Notes: generated by a model from the letters alone, not told the origin. Numbered from the stretch's first letter, positions 36,380 through 45,573 are shown. The stretch is DNA of 64,000 nt from Lacicoccus alkaliphilus DSM 16010 (GCF_900142805.1 NZ_FRCF01000004.1:145293-209292); one strand, 5' to 3'. Made by a program: numbers and translations.

Positions 36380-38765
36380 ATTTATTCTCTCCTTCCTTGT
36401 TGACTCTGAGTTTCAATAATACGAAAACGCCGAGGCCTGCGATGGCGAACACAAGTGTTTCAAACAATGTATCAAGGCTGCGGAAGTCGACGAGGATGAC
36501 GTTGACCATATTTCCACCTGCAGCAAGGTCATACACATTGTCAATATAGAACTGGCTGATTGAATCGAACAGGCGATTTGAATACGCTGCGAGACCAATC
36601 ACGGTGGCGATGATGCCGACAGCAGCAGAAATCATCAGATTGTTGAGTTTGAAACCCCTGGGCTCAGCGTTGCCACTCCGTTTCGGGAGGTGGAAGAATG
36701 CCAGCAGGAACAGGGCGGTGGTGATCGCTTCCACTGCGAGCTGGGTCAGGGCCAGGTCCACCGACCTGAAGAACACGAATAACAATGACAATGCAAACCC
36801 GATCGTACTGAACATGATGATTGACACCATCCTTGAACGGGTGATCAAAATTGCCGCCACGGCTGCAAGGATGATCAGGACGATCAGCAGGTCAGGCAGT
36901 GCGATCGGCGCAGTGGTCCCCCAGTCGAATGAAATATCAGTATTGATCAGGGTGATCAGTGAAAATATGACGAACGCCCCGAATATATAGATCAAATAGG
37001 ACCGTATATATCCGGACATGTATCCGTCGGTGATTTTCTCTGCACCGAGCCGGCTGTATATCAGTCCCTGATCATATAAATGGTTGAGGGTGAATGCATC
37101 GCTTCCGAGGCGGTAGACCGGCCGCCAGGCATCCCTGAAAATATACATCAGCGTACCGATGGCTATGATTGCAACGGTCGCCCACAGCGCAGGACTGTCC
37201 CAGCCGTGCCAGTGGTGAATCTCCGTGTTAAGGGGTTCTGATATGTTCAATATGCTCATCGCCGCCGGATCGATGATCGAACCCGATAATACGTTCGGGA
37301 ACAGGCCGAACACCACAACCAGAAGCGTCAGAAACGCAGGTGCGATCAACATGAGTGCAGGTGCTTCTTTAGGCGTTTTAGGCGTCGCCGGCATCTTTTT
37401 ACCGAGGAAAATGCCTCTGATCAACATGATCGAATAGATGAATGTGAAAATGCTGCCGATTATGGCAAGCAGCGGGAAAAGCACAGCTGCGTCGGCGAGT
37501 ACGCTGAAATCGGCCTGACCGATGGCGAACATCGCTTCCAAGAACATCTCTTTGGACAGGAAGCCGTTGAACGGTGGTATGCCGGCCATGGACAACGAAG
37601 CGATCAAGGTCATGGTGAATGAGATCGGCATGATGGTGACCAGACCGCCGAGCTTCTTCAGACTCCGTGTGCCTGTTTCATGGTCGACGATGCCGATGAT
37701 CATGAACAGCGCGCCTTTGAATGTCGCATGATTGATCAGATGGAAGACGGCTGCGACGGTGGCGATCGTGAAGACCTGCTCCGCCGCGCCGGTCTGTACG
37801 GCGAGTGCACCGATGCCGAGGAGCGACATGATCAGTCCGAGCTGCGATACTGTTGAAAAGGCGAGCACGGCTTTCAGGTCGTCCTGCTTGATCGCATTGA
37901 ATGCAGCCCATACGAGTGTGACGAGACCGGCAGCGATGATGCTCCAGACCCACAGTTCGGCAAATGCAAACAGCGGGGTGAACCTTGCAACCAGATAAAG
38001 CCCGGCTTTGACCATCGTTGCCGAATGCAGGTATGCGCTGACGGGCGTCGGTGCTTCCATGGCATCAGGCAGCCAGATGTAGAAAGGAAATTGGGCCGAT
38101 TTGGTGAATGCACCGATAAGGATCAATATGATGGCGAGCGGTGCAAGCGCACTTTCCTGAACCGCCGGAATCTGCGCCATCATCCCCCTGATACTGTATG
38201 TATCCGTGATCTGACCAAGGGCGATGAAGCCCCCAAGCATCAGGAACCCGCCGAACATCGTGATCAGCAGTGATTTTTGAGCGCCGTAAATGGAACGCTC
38301 CCTGTTGAACCAGTAGGCGATGAGTAGGAAACTCGAGATTGAGGTGAGCTCCCAGAATAAATAGAGCATGAGGACATTATCATTAAGGACCACACCAAGC
38401 ATGGCCGTCATGAAGATCAAAAGGTATACGTAGAAGTTGCCGAGCTTTTCCTTTTGTGAGAGGTAGCCGATCGAGTAGAGGACGACCAGCGCCCCGATGC
38501 CGGAAATCAATATTGCGAAGAGTAAACTCAAACCATCTATGTACACGTCGAAATTCATGCCGACCCTCGGCATGAAATCGAGCGTTTCATGCACCACCTG
38601 ATTGTTGCTGACCGCTGGCATCAAAGTGAATAAGTAAATGGTGATTACGGTCGGGATGGGCAGTACAAACCAGCCAAGATGAATTTTTTTGTAATACCTG
38701 TATAAGATGCCGATACCGGCTGCGGCAATGACAGGCAGTAGAATGGCGAAGTGTATCAGCGTCAC
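36363..38765 (-). CDS. mnhA2: Mnh antiporter subunit A (second operon)
   Basis: An 800-residue subunit A with about twenty helices. The NuoL-like channel region TKSAQFPFYIWLPDAMEAP and the C-terminal RSVDLALTQLAVEAIT block are present. It starts at a GTG (38763-38765) after AGGAGGAGAAC. It heads the second full mnhABCDEFG set, which in Staphylococcus has been tied to alkaline pH and K+/Na+ balance. Confidence 0.94.
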   Translation of the reverse strand: MTLIHFAILLPVIAAAGIGILYRYYKKIHLGWFVLPIPTVITIYLFTLMPAVSNNQVVHETLDFMPRVGMNFDVYIDGLSLLFAILISGIGALVVLYSIGYLSQKEKLGNFYVYLLIFMTAMLGVVLNDNVLMLYLFWELTSISSFLLIAYWFNRERSIYGAQKSLLITMFGGFLMLGGFIALGQITDTYSIRGMMAQIPAVQESALAPLAIILILIGAFTKSAQFPFYIWLPDAMEAPTPVSAYLHSATMVKAGLYLVARFTPLFAFAELWVWSIIAAGLVTLVWAAFNAIKQDDLKAVLAFSTVSQLGLIMSLLGIGALAVQTGAAEQVFTIATVAAVFHLINHATFKGALFMIIGIVDHETGTRSLKKLGGLVTIMPISFTMTLIASLSMAGIPPFNGFLSKEMFLEAMFAIGQADFSVLADAAVLFPLLAIIGSIFTFIYSIMLIRGIFLGKKMPATPKTPKEAPALMLIAPAFLTLLVVVFGLFPNVLSGSIIDPAAMSILNISEPLNTEIHHWHGWDSPALWATVAIIAIGTLMYIFRDAWRPVYRLGSDAFTLNHLYDQGLIYSRLGAEKITDGYMSGYIRSYLIYIFGAFVIFSLITLINTDISFDWGTTAPIALPDLLIVLIILAAVAAILITRSRMVSIIMFSTIGFALSLLFVFFRSVDLALTQLAVEAITTALFLLAFFHLPKRSGNAEPRGFKLNNLMISAAVGIIATVIGLAAYSNRLFDSISQFYIDNVYDLAAGGNMVNVILVDFRSLDTLFETLVFAIAGLGVFVLLKLRVNKEGENKFEEHP

Positions 38766-38957
38766 TTGTTCTCCTCCTTAACGATTTTTTTGCATTATAA
38801 ATCATTATACATTAATGATACTTCCAAATAAATGTATACAGTTTGAAAGAAATGAACTTTTTGTAGTAATATATATTGAGAGATTAACTTTTTGTCTTTA
38901 AAAATTCACGGAATCTCAACGTGGATTTGAAATTTTTGAAATCCTAGGAGGCTATTT

Positions 38958-39548
38958 ATGACTTACCCACAGTTAACTGATTCATTGGGGGATAATGAGG
39001 TACAGGCGGTAATAAAAACAAATCACGGTGATGTGACTGTAAAATTATTTAAGGAAATTGCACCGAAAACCGTTGAAAACTTCACCACCCATGCTAAAAA
39101 CGGATACTATGACGGTCAGATCTTCCACCGCGTGATCAAGGACTTCATGGTCCAGGGCGGCGACCCGACGGGCACCGGAATGGGCGGTGAAAGCATATGG
39201 GGCGGAACATTCGAAGATGAATTCTCCACGGAAGCCTTCAACCTTTACGGGGCACTGTCGATGGCAAATGCCGGACCGGGCACGAACGGCAGCCAGTTCT
39301 TCATTGTCCAGCTGAAGGAAGTGCCTTCCCAGATGCTTTCCCAGCTTGAAGGTGCGGGCTACCCGGAAGAAATCATTGAAGCTTATAAAACCCGCGGCGG
39401 CACACCTTGGCTTGATCAGAGGCATACGGTATTCGGCCACGTCATCGCCGGTATGGACATCGTGGAAAATATAGCCGAAGTCAAGACAGGTGCACAGGAC
39501 CGTCCGGTGGATGAAGTGAAAATAGAAACGATCCAAGTCACGGAGTAA
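38958..39548 (+). CDS. cyclophilin-type peptidyl-prolyl isomerase
   Basis: A 196-residue cyclophilin that speeds cis-trans isomerisation of proline bonds. The catalytic block [19 protein letters not shown] is near residues 56-74, followed by [17 protein letters not shown] and [12 protein letters not shown]. There is no signal peptide. The ATG is preceded by AGGAGG. It is divergent from mnh2 across a ~190-base AT-rich region with TATAAT on the minus strand at 38794-38799 and 38804-38809 but no clear -35. Confidence 0.93.
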   Translation: MTYPQLTDSLGDNEVQAVIKTNHGDVTVKLFKEIAPKTVENFTTHAKNGYYDGQIFHRVIKDFMVQGGDPTGTGMGGESIWGGTFEDEFSTEAFNLYGALSMANAGPGTNGSQFFIVQLKEVPSQMLSQLEGAGYPEEIIEAYKTRGGTPWLDQRHTVFGHVIAGMDIVENIAEVKTGAQDRPVDEVKIETIQVTE

Positions 39549-39570
39549 CACTTCTTCTGTGATATTTACC

Positions 39571-39600
39571 GGAACCGGTCCCGAGAGGGGCCGGTTCCAC
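39571..39600 (+). terminator. hairpin after the cyclophilin gene
   Basis: GGAACCGGTCCC (39571-39582) and GGGGCCGGTTCC (39587-39598) form a 12-bp stem with one wobble. The T run after it is weak. Confidence 0.65.
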
Positions 39601-39654
39601 TTTGGGCGAAGGCCCTAAATGATGAGTTCTCACAAAATGGTCACTTATCAGATG

Positions 39655-39682
39655 TTTACCGTGAAAATGGATTTGTTATAAT
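39655..39682 (+). promoter_or_regulatory. promoter before the small membrane protein gene
   Basis: TTTACC (39655-39660), 16 bases, TATAAT (39677-39682). Confidence 0.55.
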
Positions 39683-39708
39683 GGCTTGGAAAAGGTGAGT
39701 GATGTAAA

Positions 39709-39912
39709 ATGATGGATTTCCTATATTTCCCGGATGATCCGATTGAATATATTCCTGCAGCCATAGCCATGCTGATCTGCTTTCTGGTCGCATATGCTGT
39801 GTACAGGATCATCAAAGCTTATTCCAGAGACCAGGAAGAAAAGATGAAGCACTTTGAAGAAGAAGTGATGAGGAAGCTGGAACAAGAGGAAACGAATGAA
39901 TCCGGAAGGTAA
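39709..39912 (+). CDS. small single-pass membrane protein
   Basis: A 67-residue protein with one membrane helix near residues 15-34 and a highly charged, probably coiled-coil C-terminus rich in Glu, Lys and Gln. I do not recognise the family. AAAGGTGA precedes two ATG codons. The 3' end overlaps the DUF1871 gene by 17 bases, so the two are cotranslated. Confidence 0.7.
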   Translation: MMDFLYFPDDPIEYIPAAIAMLICFLVAYAVYRIIKAYSRDQEEKMKHFEEEVMRKLEQEETNESGR

Positions 39913-40150
39913 TGTCGAGTTATACAGAGTGATCGAGAACTGGAATCCTATGAAAGAGGATGAGGATATGGATTACGATGCTGAAATATACGATATCATC
40001 GCTATATTGTATGATCATCCGTCCAAAGAGGATGCGGCCCTCGGAGTGCAGAGTATATTTGAATTTGCTTTCTCGGTGCGGGTTCCGCTGAAAGATATTC
40101 ATCCCATGGTAGAAAACGCTCACCATATCATAGATATTTACAAAAGCTGA
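39896..40150 (+). CDS. DUF1871 family protein
   Basis: An 84-residue acidic protein. The pattern IENWNPMK then DYDAEIYDIIAILYDH and IQSIFEF-like VQSIFEFAFSVRVPL matches DUF1871. The function is unknown. GAGGA inside the previous gene fits the ATG. The operon closes with a strong GC-rich terminator. Confidence 0.75.
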   Translation: MNPEGNVELYRVIENWNPMKEDEDMDYDAEIYDIIAILYDHPSKEDAALGVQSIFEFAFSVRVPLKDIHPMVENAHHIIDIYKS

Positions 40151-40152
40151 AC

Positions 40153-40183
40153 GGAACACCCCGGGCCCCCCGGGGTGTTCTTT
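40153..40183 (+). terminator. terminator after the DUF1871 gene
   Basis: GGAACACCCCGGG pairs with CCCGGGGTGTTC as a near-perfect palindrome, followed by TTT. Confidence 0.88.
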
Positions 40184-40334
40184 CATGTGGCCGCAGGCAT
40201 CAAGCGCACGGATTTGTAAAACGGGCTGTGCGCGTGCACCGGGAGCGGATATTAAAACAAAATCCTTTTCCATTAGATTATATATATCTGATATGGTAAA
40301 ATGACAAGTGGATAGAGCTTATGTTAGCGGGGTA

Positions 40335-40721
40335 ATGAATGTGACAAAAAAATACCGCAAAAACCAGTTTGTGAAAGTGAAAGTTACTGGTATCCAGCCT
40401 TACGGTGCTTTTGTCAGAACCCCTGATAATCAAGAAGGACTCATTCATATATCCGAAGTGATGAATGATTACGTTCATAATGTCAGCCAGTATTTATCGA
40501 AGGGCCAGGTCGTCAAAGCGAAAGTCATCAGCGTCGGCCCGGACGGAAAATTGAATCTGACATTGAAAGAGAACGAATACTTCAAGAACGAAGAAAAGAA
40601 GAAGGATAAGCGTTCTATCATAGAACAAATCAGAGCTTCAGAGGAATATGGATTCGAGTCCCTTCGACAAAAGATGCCGCAATGGATACAGGAAGCTAAA
40701 ATGCGGATGCAGGATAAGTGA
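40335..40721 (+). CDS. S1-domain RNA-binding protein (CvfD/YugI type)
   Basis: A protein of about 128 residues with one S1 domain over residues 8-80: VKVKVTGIQPYGAFVRTPDNQEGLIHISEVM is split by the typical turn (VKVTGIQPYGAFV, EGLIHISE), followed by VKAKVISVGPDGKLNLTLKE. The lysine- and glutamate-rich C-terminus follows. It resembles YugI/CvfD, a general stress and post-transcriptional regulator in Bacillus and related species. Possible starts are ATG 40335 and GTG 40341, with GCGGGG at 40327-40332; the second fits the ribosome binding site slightly better. Confidence 0.85.
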   Translation: MNVTKKYRKNQFVKVKVTGIQPYGAFVRTPDNQEGLIHISEVMNDYVHNVSQYLSKGQVVKAKVISVGPDGKLNLTLKENEYFKNEEKKKDKRSIIEQIRASEEYGFESLRQKMPQWIQEAKMRMQDK

Positions 40722-40741
40722 AAGTGATCTTAATATCAAAA

Positions 40742-40769
40742 ATCTACAGCACAGGCTGTAGATTTTTTT
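40742..40769 (+). terminator. terminator after the S1-domain gene
   Basis: ATCTACAG and CTGTAGAT form a perfect stem followed by eight T. Confidence 0.93.
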
Positions 40770-40867
40770 TGGATGGATCATCTCATATATGACACATCTG
40801 ATTTCCATATGATGTGATGGATTGCACGTGTGACGGGGGCTGATCATCAGGGGGGAGGCATCCGGTG

Positions 40868-41053
40868 ATGGATGAAGATGGACCAAAAGCAGCACAGCAC
40901 CTTCTGACTGAATATTTAAACTTGAAAAAGGCGCCTGGAATTGTCATTATAGTGGGTAGGAGTTTTGTTTTCAGGGAGGCATTTCAAAGGCACTTCAAAC
41001 ATATGAGTTTTGGATGGAACCGCCCGCCGGGAAAGTCCGGCGGCGATCCATGA
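40868..41053 (+). CDS. possible small protein upstream of rocD
   Basis: A frame of about 61 residues starts at GTG 40865 or ATG 40868, after a good GGGAGG (40853-40858). The product has a hydrophobic patch (APGIVIIVG) and a basic, Gly/Pro-rich end. I recognise no family, and its 3' end lies over a hairpin, so it may be only leader sequence. The stretch 40770-41127 otherwise contains this frame and the hairpin and no other gene that I can support. Confidence 0.3.
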   Translation: MDEDGPKAAQHLLTEYLNLKKAPGIVIIVGRSFVFREAFQRHFKHMSFGWNRPPGKSGGDP

Positions 41054-41060
41054 CAGTTTT
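41011..41060 (+). terminator. GC-rich hairpin upstream of rocD
   Basis: TGGAT with ATCCA and CCGCCGG (41024-41030) with CCGGCGG (41037-41043) form a nested stem. A T run follows at 41056-41060. It could terminate upstream transcripts or attenuate rocD. Confidence 0.5.
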
Positions 41061-41127
41061 TCAAGTATACAATGAAGGGCAGCAGGGCACAGCACCTGTT
41101 GCGCCTTAAAATGAAGGGATGAGTCTA

Positions 41128-42321
41128 TTGTCAAAATCAAACGAAATCATTGAAGTTACGAACAAGTATGGTGCACCAAACTACAACCCGCTTCCGATCG
41201 TCATATCCGAAGCCGAAGGTATATGGGTGAAGGATCCCGAAGGCAATGAATATATAGATATGCTCAGTGCATACTCTGCGGTCAACCAGGGGCACAGACA
41301 CCCTAGAATCATACAGGCACTTAAAGATCAGGCGGACAGAGTCACCCTGACTTCAAGGGCTTTCCACTCGGACAGGCTCGGACCATGGTATGAAAAGATC
41401 TGCAAGCTTGCAAACAAAGAAATGGCACTGCCTATGAACACAGGTGCCGAAGCTGTGGAAACGGCAGTCAAAGCGGCACGCCGCTGGGCATACGACGTCA
41501 AAGGCGTCGAAGATGACAAAGCGGAAATCATTGCGATGAACCAGAGCTTCCACGGACGCACACTGGTGCCTGTATCCATGTCATCGGAGCCGGATAACAG
41601 ACGCGGATACGGTCCGCTCGTCGAAGGGTTCAAACTTGTGGACTTCGGCGACATCGGTCAGATCAAAGAAGCGATCACTGAAAACACGGCTGCGGTGATC
41701 CTTGAGCCGATCCAGGGTGAAGCCGGCATCAACATACCTCCGGAAGGTTTCCTCAAACAGGTGAGGGAAGTATGTGATGAGCATAATGTATTGTTCATCG
41801 CCGATGAGATACAGTCGGGCCTCGGCCGTTCAGGCAAGCTCTTTGCAACGGACTGGGATGATGTGGTGCCGGATATGTATATACTCGGGAAAGCACTCGG
41901 CGGCGGGGTATTCCCGATTTCATGCGTACTTTCCGACAGTGAAGTGCTGGGCGTATTCAACGCCGGATCACACGGCTCCACATTCGGAGGGAACCCTCTT
42001 GCTTGTGCGGTATCGGAAGCGGCGCTGGATGTTATGATCGATGAGAACCTGATTGAAAAATCCCATGAACTGGGCGAGTATTTCAAAGCGGAACTGCTTA
42101 AGATCGATAATGACAAAATCAAAGATGTCCGCGGACGCGGGTTGTTCATCGGACTTGAACTGACTGAATCGGCACGTCCCTATTGTGAAGCTTTGAAGGA
42201 GGAGGGCATCCTGTGCAAAGAGACGCATGAGACGGTCATCCGTTTCGCACCGCCCCTGATCATCGAGCAGAAAGATTTGGATACTGCACTCGAAAAAGTT
42301 AAGGCTGTATTGGCCGGATAG
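41128..42321 (+). CDS. rocD: ornithine aminotransferase
   Basis: A 397-residue PLP-dependent class III aminotransferase that turns ornithine and 2-oxoglutarate into glutamate semialdehyde and glutamate. The PLP lysine is in [13 protein letters not shown] and the aspartate in [26 protein letters not shown] [14 protein letters not shown] near the N-terminus is typical. ATG 41119 is in frame but only one base from GAAGGG; TTG 41128 gives the family start ([10 protein letters not shown]) and length. It is followed closely by two glutamate dehydrogenase genes, so ornithine carbon can go through glutamate to 2-oxoglutarate. Confidence 0.94.
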   Translation: MSKSNEIIEVTNKYGAPNYNPLPIVISEAEGIWVKDPEGNEYIDMLSAYSAVNQGHRHPRIIQALKDQADRVTLTSRAFHSDRLGPWYEKICKLANKEMALPMNTGAEAVETAVKAARRWAYDVKGVEDDKAEIIAMNQSFHGRTLVPVSMSSEPDNRRGYGPLVEGFKLVDFGDIGQIKEAITENTAAVILEPIQGEAGINIPPEGFLKQVREVCDEHNVLFIADEIQSGLGRSGKLFATDWDDVVPDMYILGKALGGGVFPISCVLSDSEVLGVFNAGSHGSTFGGNPLACAVSEAALDVMIDENLIEKSHELGEYFKAELLKIDNDKIKDVRGRGLFIGLELTESARPYCEALKEEGILCKETHETVIRFAPPLIIEQKDLDTALEKVKAVLAG

Positions 42322-42389
42322 ACTTTTAAAAAGTGCTTTGTGTGTTACAATAATACTGAAAACAGTTTCATAAAAGAGGCGAATAATTA

Positions 42390-43634
42390 ATGTCAGAGAA
42401 TACGAATTTAGTTACTTCCACACAGGCCATCATCGGCGAGGCACTGGAGAAATTAGGCTTTGATGAAGGCATGTATGATTTGATCAAGGAACCGTTGAGA
42501 GTCTTGAGGGTGCGCATACCTGTGCGCATGGACGACGGTTCGGTGAAAGTGTTCACGGGATTCCGCGCCCAACACAATGACGCGGTCGGGCCGACCAAAG
42601 GCGGCGTCAGGTTCCACCCGAATGTCACCGAAGAGGAAGTCGTCGCTCTGTCAATGTGGATGACTTTGAAGGCGGGCATCGTGGATCTGCCGTATGGCGG
42701 CGGTAAAGGCGGCATCATCTGCGACCCTCGTGAAATGAGCATAGAAGAGGTCGAACGGCTGTCACGCGGATATGTACGTGCGATTTCACAGTTTGTCGGG
42801 CCTGCCAAGGATATTCCGGCACCTGACGTATTCACGAACTCTCAGATCATGGCATGGATGATGGATGAGTACAGTATGCTTGATGCTTTCAATTCACCCG
42901 GATTCATCACCGGTAAACCGATCGTGCTCGGCGGCTCCCAGGGCCGCGACCGCGCCACGGCCATGGGCGTCGTGCTTTGCCTCGGCTATGCACTTGAAAA
43001 ACGCGGCAAGACTTTTGAAGACGTGAAGATCGCGATTCAGGGCTTCGGTAATGCAGGCAGCTTCCTCTCGAAGATACTGTATGATTACGGGGCAAAAATC
43101 GTGGGCATTTCAGATGCCAACGGGGCGCTGCACGATCCGGAAGGCCTGGATATCGATTATCTGCTGGACCGCCGTGACAGCTTCGGCATGGTGACGAATT
43201 TGTTTGATGATGTACTCACGAATGAAGAACTGCTTGAACTCGATTGCGATGTACTTATTCCTGCAGCGATTGCAAACCAGATCACTGAAGATAACGCACT
43301 CAACGTCAAAGCGGATATCATCTGTGAAGCTGCAAACGGGCCGACGACGTCGGAAGCGACAAAAATCCTTCACGGGGCAGGAAAACTGATAGTGCCGGAT
43401 GTTCTGGCATCTGCCGGAGGCGTGACCGTGTCATACTTCGAATGGGTACAGAACAACCAGGGCTATTACTGGGATGAAGATGAAGTCCAGCAAAAACTCG
43501 AAATCAAACTTAAAAAGTCATTCGACACGATTTATGAATTGCATGAGAAGCGCCAGATCGATATGCGCCTTGCTGCATATATCGTCGGACTCAAACGCAC
43601 GGCTGAAGCTGCAAGGTACAGAGGCTGGGCATAA
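42390..43634 (+). CDS. gudB: NAD-dependent glutamate dehydrogenase (copy 1)
   Basis: A 414-residue catabolic-type glutamate dehydrogenase interconverting glutamate and 2-oxoglutarate plus ammonia. The substrate site is GPTKGGVRFHPNV, the catalytic Lys lies in LPYGGGKGGI, and the NAD fold motif is IQGFGNAGSFLSK. The C-terminus DMRLAAYIVGLKRTAEAARYRGWA ends as expected for the family. It has its own terminator. A second copy follows within 155 bases. Confidence 0.94.
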   Translation: MSENTNLVTSTQAIIGEALEKLGFDEGMYDLIKEPLRVLRVRIPVRMDDGSVKVFTGFRAQHNDAVGPTKGGVRFHPNVTEEEVVALSMWMTLKAGIVDLPYGGGKGGIICDPREMSIEEVERLSRGYVRAISQFVGPAKDIPAPDVFTNSQIMAWMMDEYSMLDAFNSPGFITGKPIVLGGSQGRDRATAMGVVLCLGYALEKRGKTFEDVKIAIQGFGNAGSFLSKILYDYGAKIVGISDANGALHDPEGLDIDYLLDRRDSFGMVTNLFDDVLTNEELLELDCDVLIPAAIANQITEDNALNVKADIICEAANGPTTSEATKILHGAGKLIVPDVLASAGGVTVSYFEWVQNNQGYYWDEDEVQQKLEIKLKKSFDTIYELHEKRQIDMRLAAYIVGLKRTAEAARYRGWA

Positions 43635-43644
43635 TCATTACGGA

Positions 43645-43676
43645 AGCCGGGGGTCGGAGCCCCCGGCTTTTTATTA
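43645..43676 (+). terminator. terminator between the two glutamate dehydrogenase genes
   Basis: AGCCGGGGG and CCCCCGGCT form a perfect 9-bp stem followed by TTTTATTATT. Confidence 0.95.
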
Positions 43677-43788
43677 TTCCAATTATTAGAAAAATATAAT
43701 AAATGCATTGAAAAAGAAGCCGGTTTATAGTAGAGTTATATTTTAATATGTATGTTTATTCACAATTATAACCAGGGGGACTTCTTTA

Positions 43789-45033
43789 ATGGCTGAAACT
43801 TCAAACCTTATAAAATCAACACAGACAGTATTACATAAAGCGTTGGACATGCTCGGATATGATGAAGGCATGTACGATTTGATCAAAGAACCGTCAAGGG
43901 TGCTGACCGTACGTATTCCGGTGCGGATGGATGACGGTTCTGTAAAAGTCTTCACAGGCTACCGTGCCCAGCATAATGATGCTGCGGGCCCGACAAAGGG
44001 CGGCATCAGGTTCCATCCGGATGTCGACCGTGATGAAGTGATCGCGCTTTCCATGTGGATGACCATAAAAGCGGGTATCGTGAATCTGCCGTACGGCGGC
44101 GGTAAAGGCGGCGTGGTCTGCAATCCTAAAGAATTGAGCCAAAGGGAAATCGAGGGCATCGCCCGCGGTTACATCAGGGCGATCTCGCAGTTTGTCGGTC
44201 CGCTCAAAGATATTCCCGCGCCGGATGTGTACACGAATGCGCAGGTGATGTCCTGGATGCTTGATGAATACAGCATGAAGCATAATGACAACCCGCTGGA
44301 GTTCATCACAGGGAAGCCATTGTCGCTCGGCGGTTCAAAAGGCAGGAATACCGCCACTGCAATGGGTGCCGTCATCTGTGTCAAAAAAGGACTGGAAAAA
44401 AGGGGCATCAAGATTGAAGATGCCCGTGTGGCCGTACAGGGCTTCGGAAACGCAGGCAGCTTCATATCAAAAATACTTTATGATGAAGGTGCCAAGATCG
44501 TCGGCATCTCAAGGTCGACACGTGCGCTTTATGATGAAAAAGGCATCGACATCGACTATGTCATCGAAAATAAGGATAAGGGCAACATCGCTGAAGAATT
44601 GGATTTGCAAGTGCTCACGAACGATGAATTGCTGGAGGTCGACTGCGATATCCTCATCCCTGCAGCGATAGCAAACCAGATCACAGTGGATAATGCAGAG
44701 AACATCAAGGCCGATATCATCGTGGAGGCGGCAAATGGCCCGACGACGGAAGAGGCTACGGCAATGCTGACTGAACGCGGCAAGCTGATCGTACCGGATG
44801 TGCTGGCATCAGCGGGCGGTGTGACGGTATCCTACTTCGAGTGGGTGCAGAACAAGACCGGCTATTACTGGGAAGAAGACGAGATACATGAACTGCTTGA
44901 AGACAAGATGAGCAAGTCCTTTGATGACATCTATGAGTTCCATGAAGTCAGACAGGTGGATATGCGCCTCGCTGCTTATGTGGTGGGCATCAGGAAGACG
45001 GCTGAAGCAGTCAGATACCGCAACTGGGCATAA
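43789..45033 (+). CDS. NAD-dependent glutamate dehydrogenase (copy 2)
   Basis: A 414-residue paralogue of the preceding gene, same length and with all catalytic blocks intact: GPTKGGIRFHPDV, LPYGGGKGGV and VQGFGNAGSFISK. The two differ throughout (for example in the 110-150 and 260-300 regions), so the duplication is not recent or has been selected to diverge. One may be the RocG-like catabolic enzyme and the other GudB-like; which is which cannot be told from sequence. It has its own promoter region and no clear terminator before the trp leader. Confidence 0.93.
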   Translation: MAETSNLIKSTQTVLHKALDMLGYDEGMYDLIKEPSRVLTVRIPVRMDDGSVKVFTGYRAQHNDAAGPTKGGIRFHPDVDRDEVIALSMWMTIKAGIVNLPYGGGKGGVVCNPKELSQREIEGIARGYIRAISQFVGPLKDIPAPDVYTNAQVMSWMLDEYSMKHNDNPLEFITGKPLSLGGSKGRNTATAMGAVICVKKGLEKRGIKIEDARVAVQGFGNAGSFISKILYDEGAKIVGISRSTRALYDEKGIDIDYVIENKDKGNIAEELDLQVLTNDELLEVDCDILIPAAIANQITVDNAENIKADIIVEAANGPTTEEATAMLTERGKLIVPDVLASAGGVTVSYFEWVQNKTGYYWEEDEIHELLEDKMSKSFDDIYEFHEVRQVDMRLAAYVVGIRKTAEAVRYRNWA

Positions 45034-45048
45034 AAATCAATTTTATAC

Positions 45049-45077
45049 TTGCAATTATCAGATATTTGTTTTAAGAT
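45049..45077 (+). promoter_or_regulatory. trp leader promoter
   Basis: TTGCAA (45049-45054), 17 bases, TAAGAT (45072-45077); a start near 45084 fits the beginning of the first T-box. Confidence 0.5.
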
Positions 45078-45104
45078 GAATCTCAACAGTAAAAATAATC
45101 GATT

Positions 45105-45350
45105 TTGAAAGAAGAGTAGCAGTCTTGCTCGTTACAGAGAACCGGTGGTCGGTGCAAACCGGGACAGCAATTTTGTGAATGGACTTTCAACATGAACCAA
45201 TACCTTAATGTATTGGCGTCTAACCAGCGTTATCAGGGCTTTCGGCATGATTCGTCATGCTGTATATAAAGTGGACTGCGTCAAGCAGTCAATTAAGGTG
45301 GCACCACGGCTCCCCGTCCTTTTATGTATAGGATTCGGGGAGCCTTTTTT
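45105..45350 (+). promoter_or_regulatory. tryptophan T-box leader 1
   Basis: The stem I features (ACAGAGAACCGGTGG, then GGTGCAAACCGG) are followed by a specifier loop reading GAA-TGG-AC, with the Trp codon TGG at 45180-45182. The T-box sequence AAGGTGGCACCACGG is at 45295-45309. It ends in a terminator: GGCTCCCCG (45308-45316) with CGGGGAGCC (45336-45344), then TTTTTT. Uncharged tRNA-Trp should stabilise the antiterminator and let transcription pass. Confidence 0.93.
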
Positions 45351-45366
45351 AAATTGAATATCAGAT

Positions 45367-45573
45367 ATTGATCAGAGTAAGTATACCAGTATGGTTTGAG
45401 ACAGAGAGCTGCCCGGTGGTGAGAGGGCAACCGGCTGTATTGGTGGAATGGGCCTGATCGTAAAATATCACGCATTGTCTGCGTTACAGGCATTGAGAGA
45501 AGCAAATGCTTAACTGAGGTGGCACCGCGGTAATCCGTCCTCCATTGGTCAAACGACCGGTGGGGGACTTTTT
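45367..45573 (+). promoter_or_regulatory. tryptophan T-box leader 2
   Basis: A second complete leader: ACAGAGAGCTGCCCGGTGG in stem I, specifier loop GAA-TGG-GCC with TGG at 45449-45451, T-box TGAGGTGGCACCGCGG at 45515-45530. The terminator is GTCCTCC..TGGTC (from 45537) with GACCGGTGGGGGAC (ending 45568) followed by TTTTT. Both leaders must be passed before trpD, so expression should respond more steeply to tRNA-Trp charging. Confidence 0.93.
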
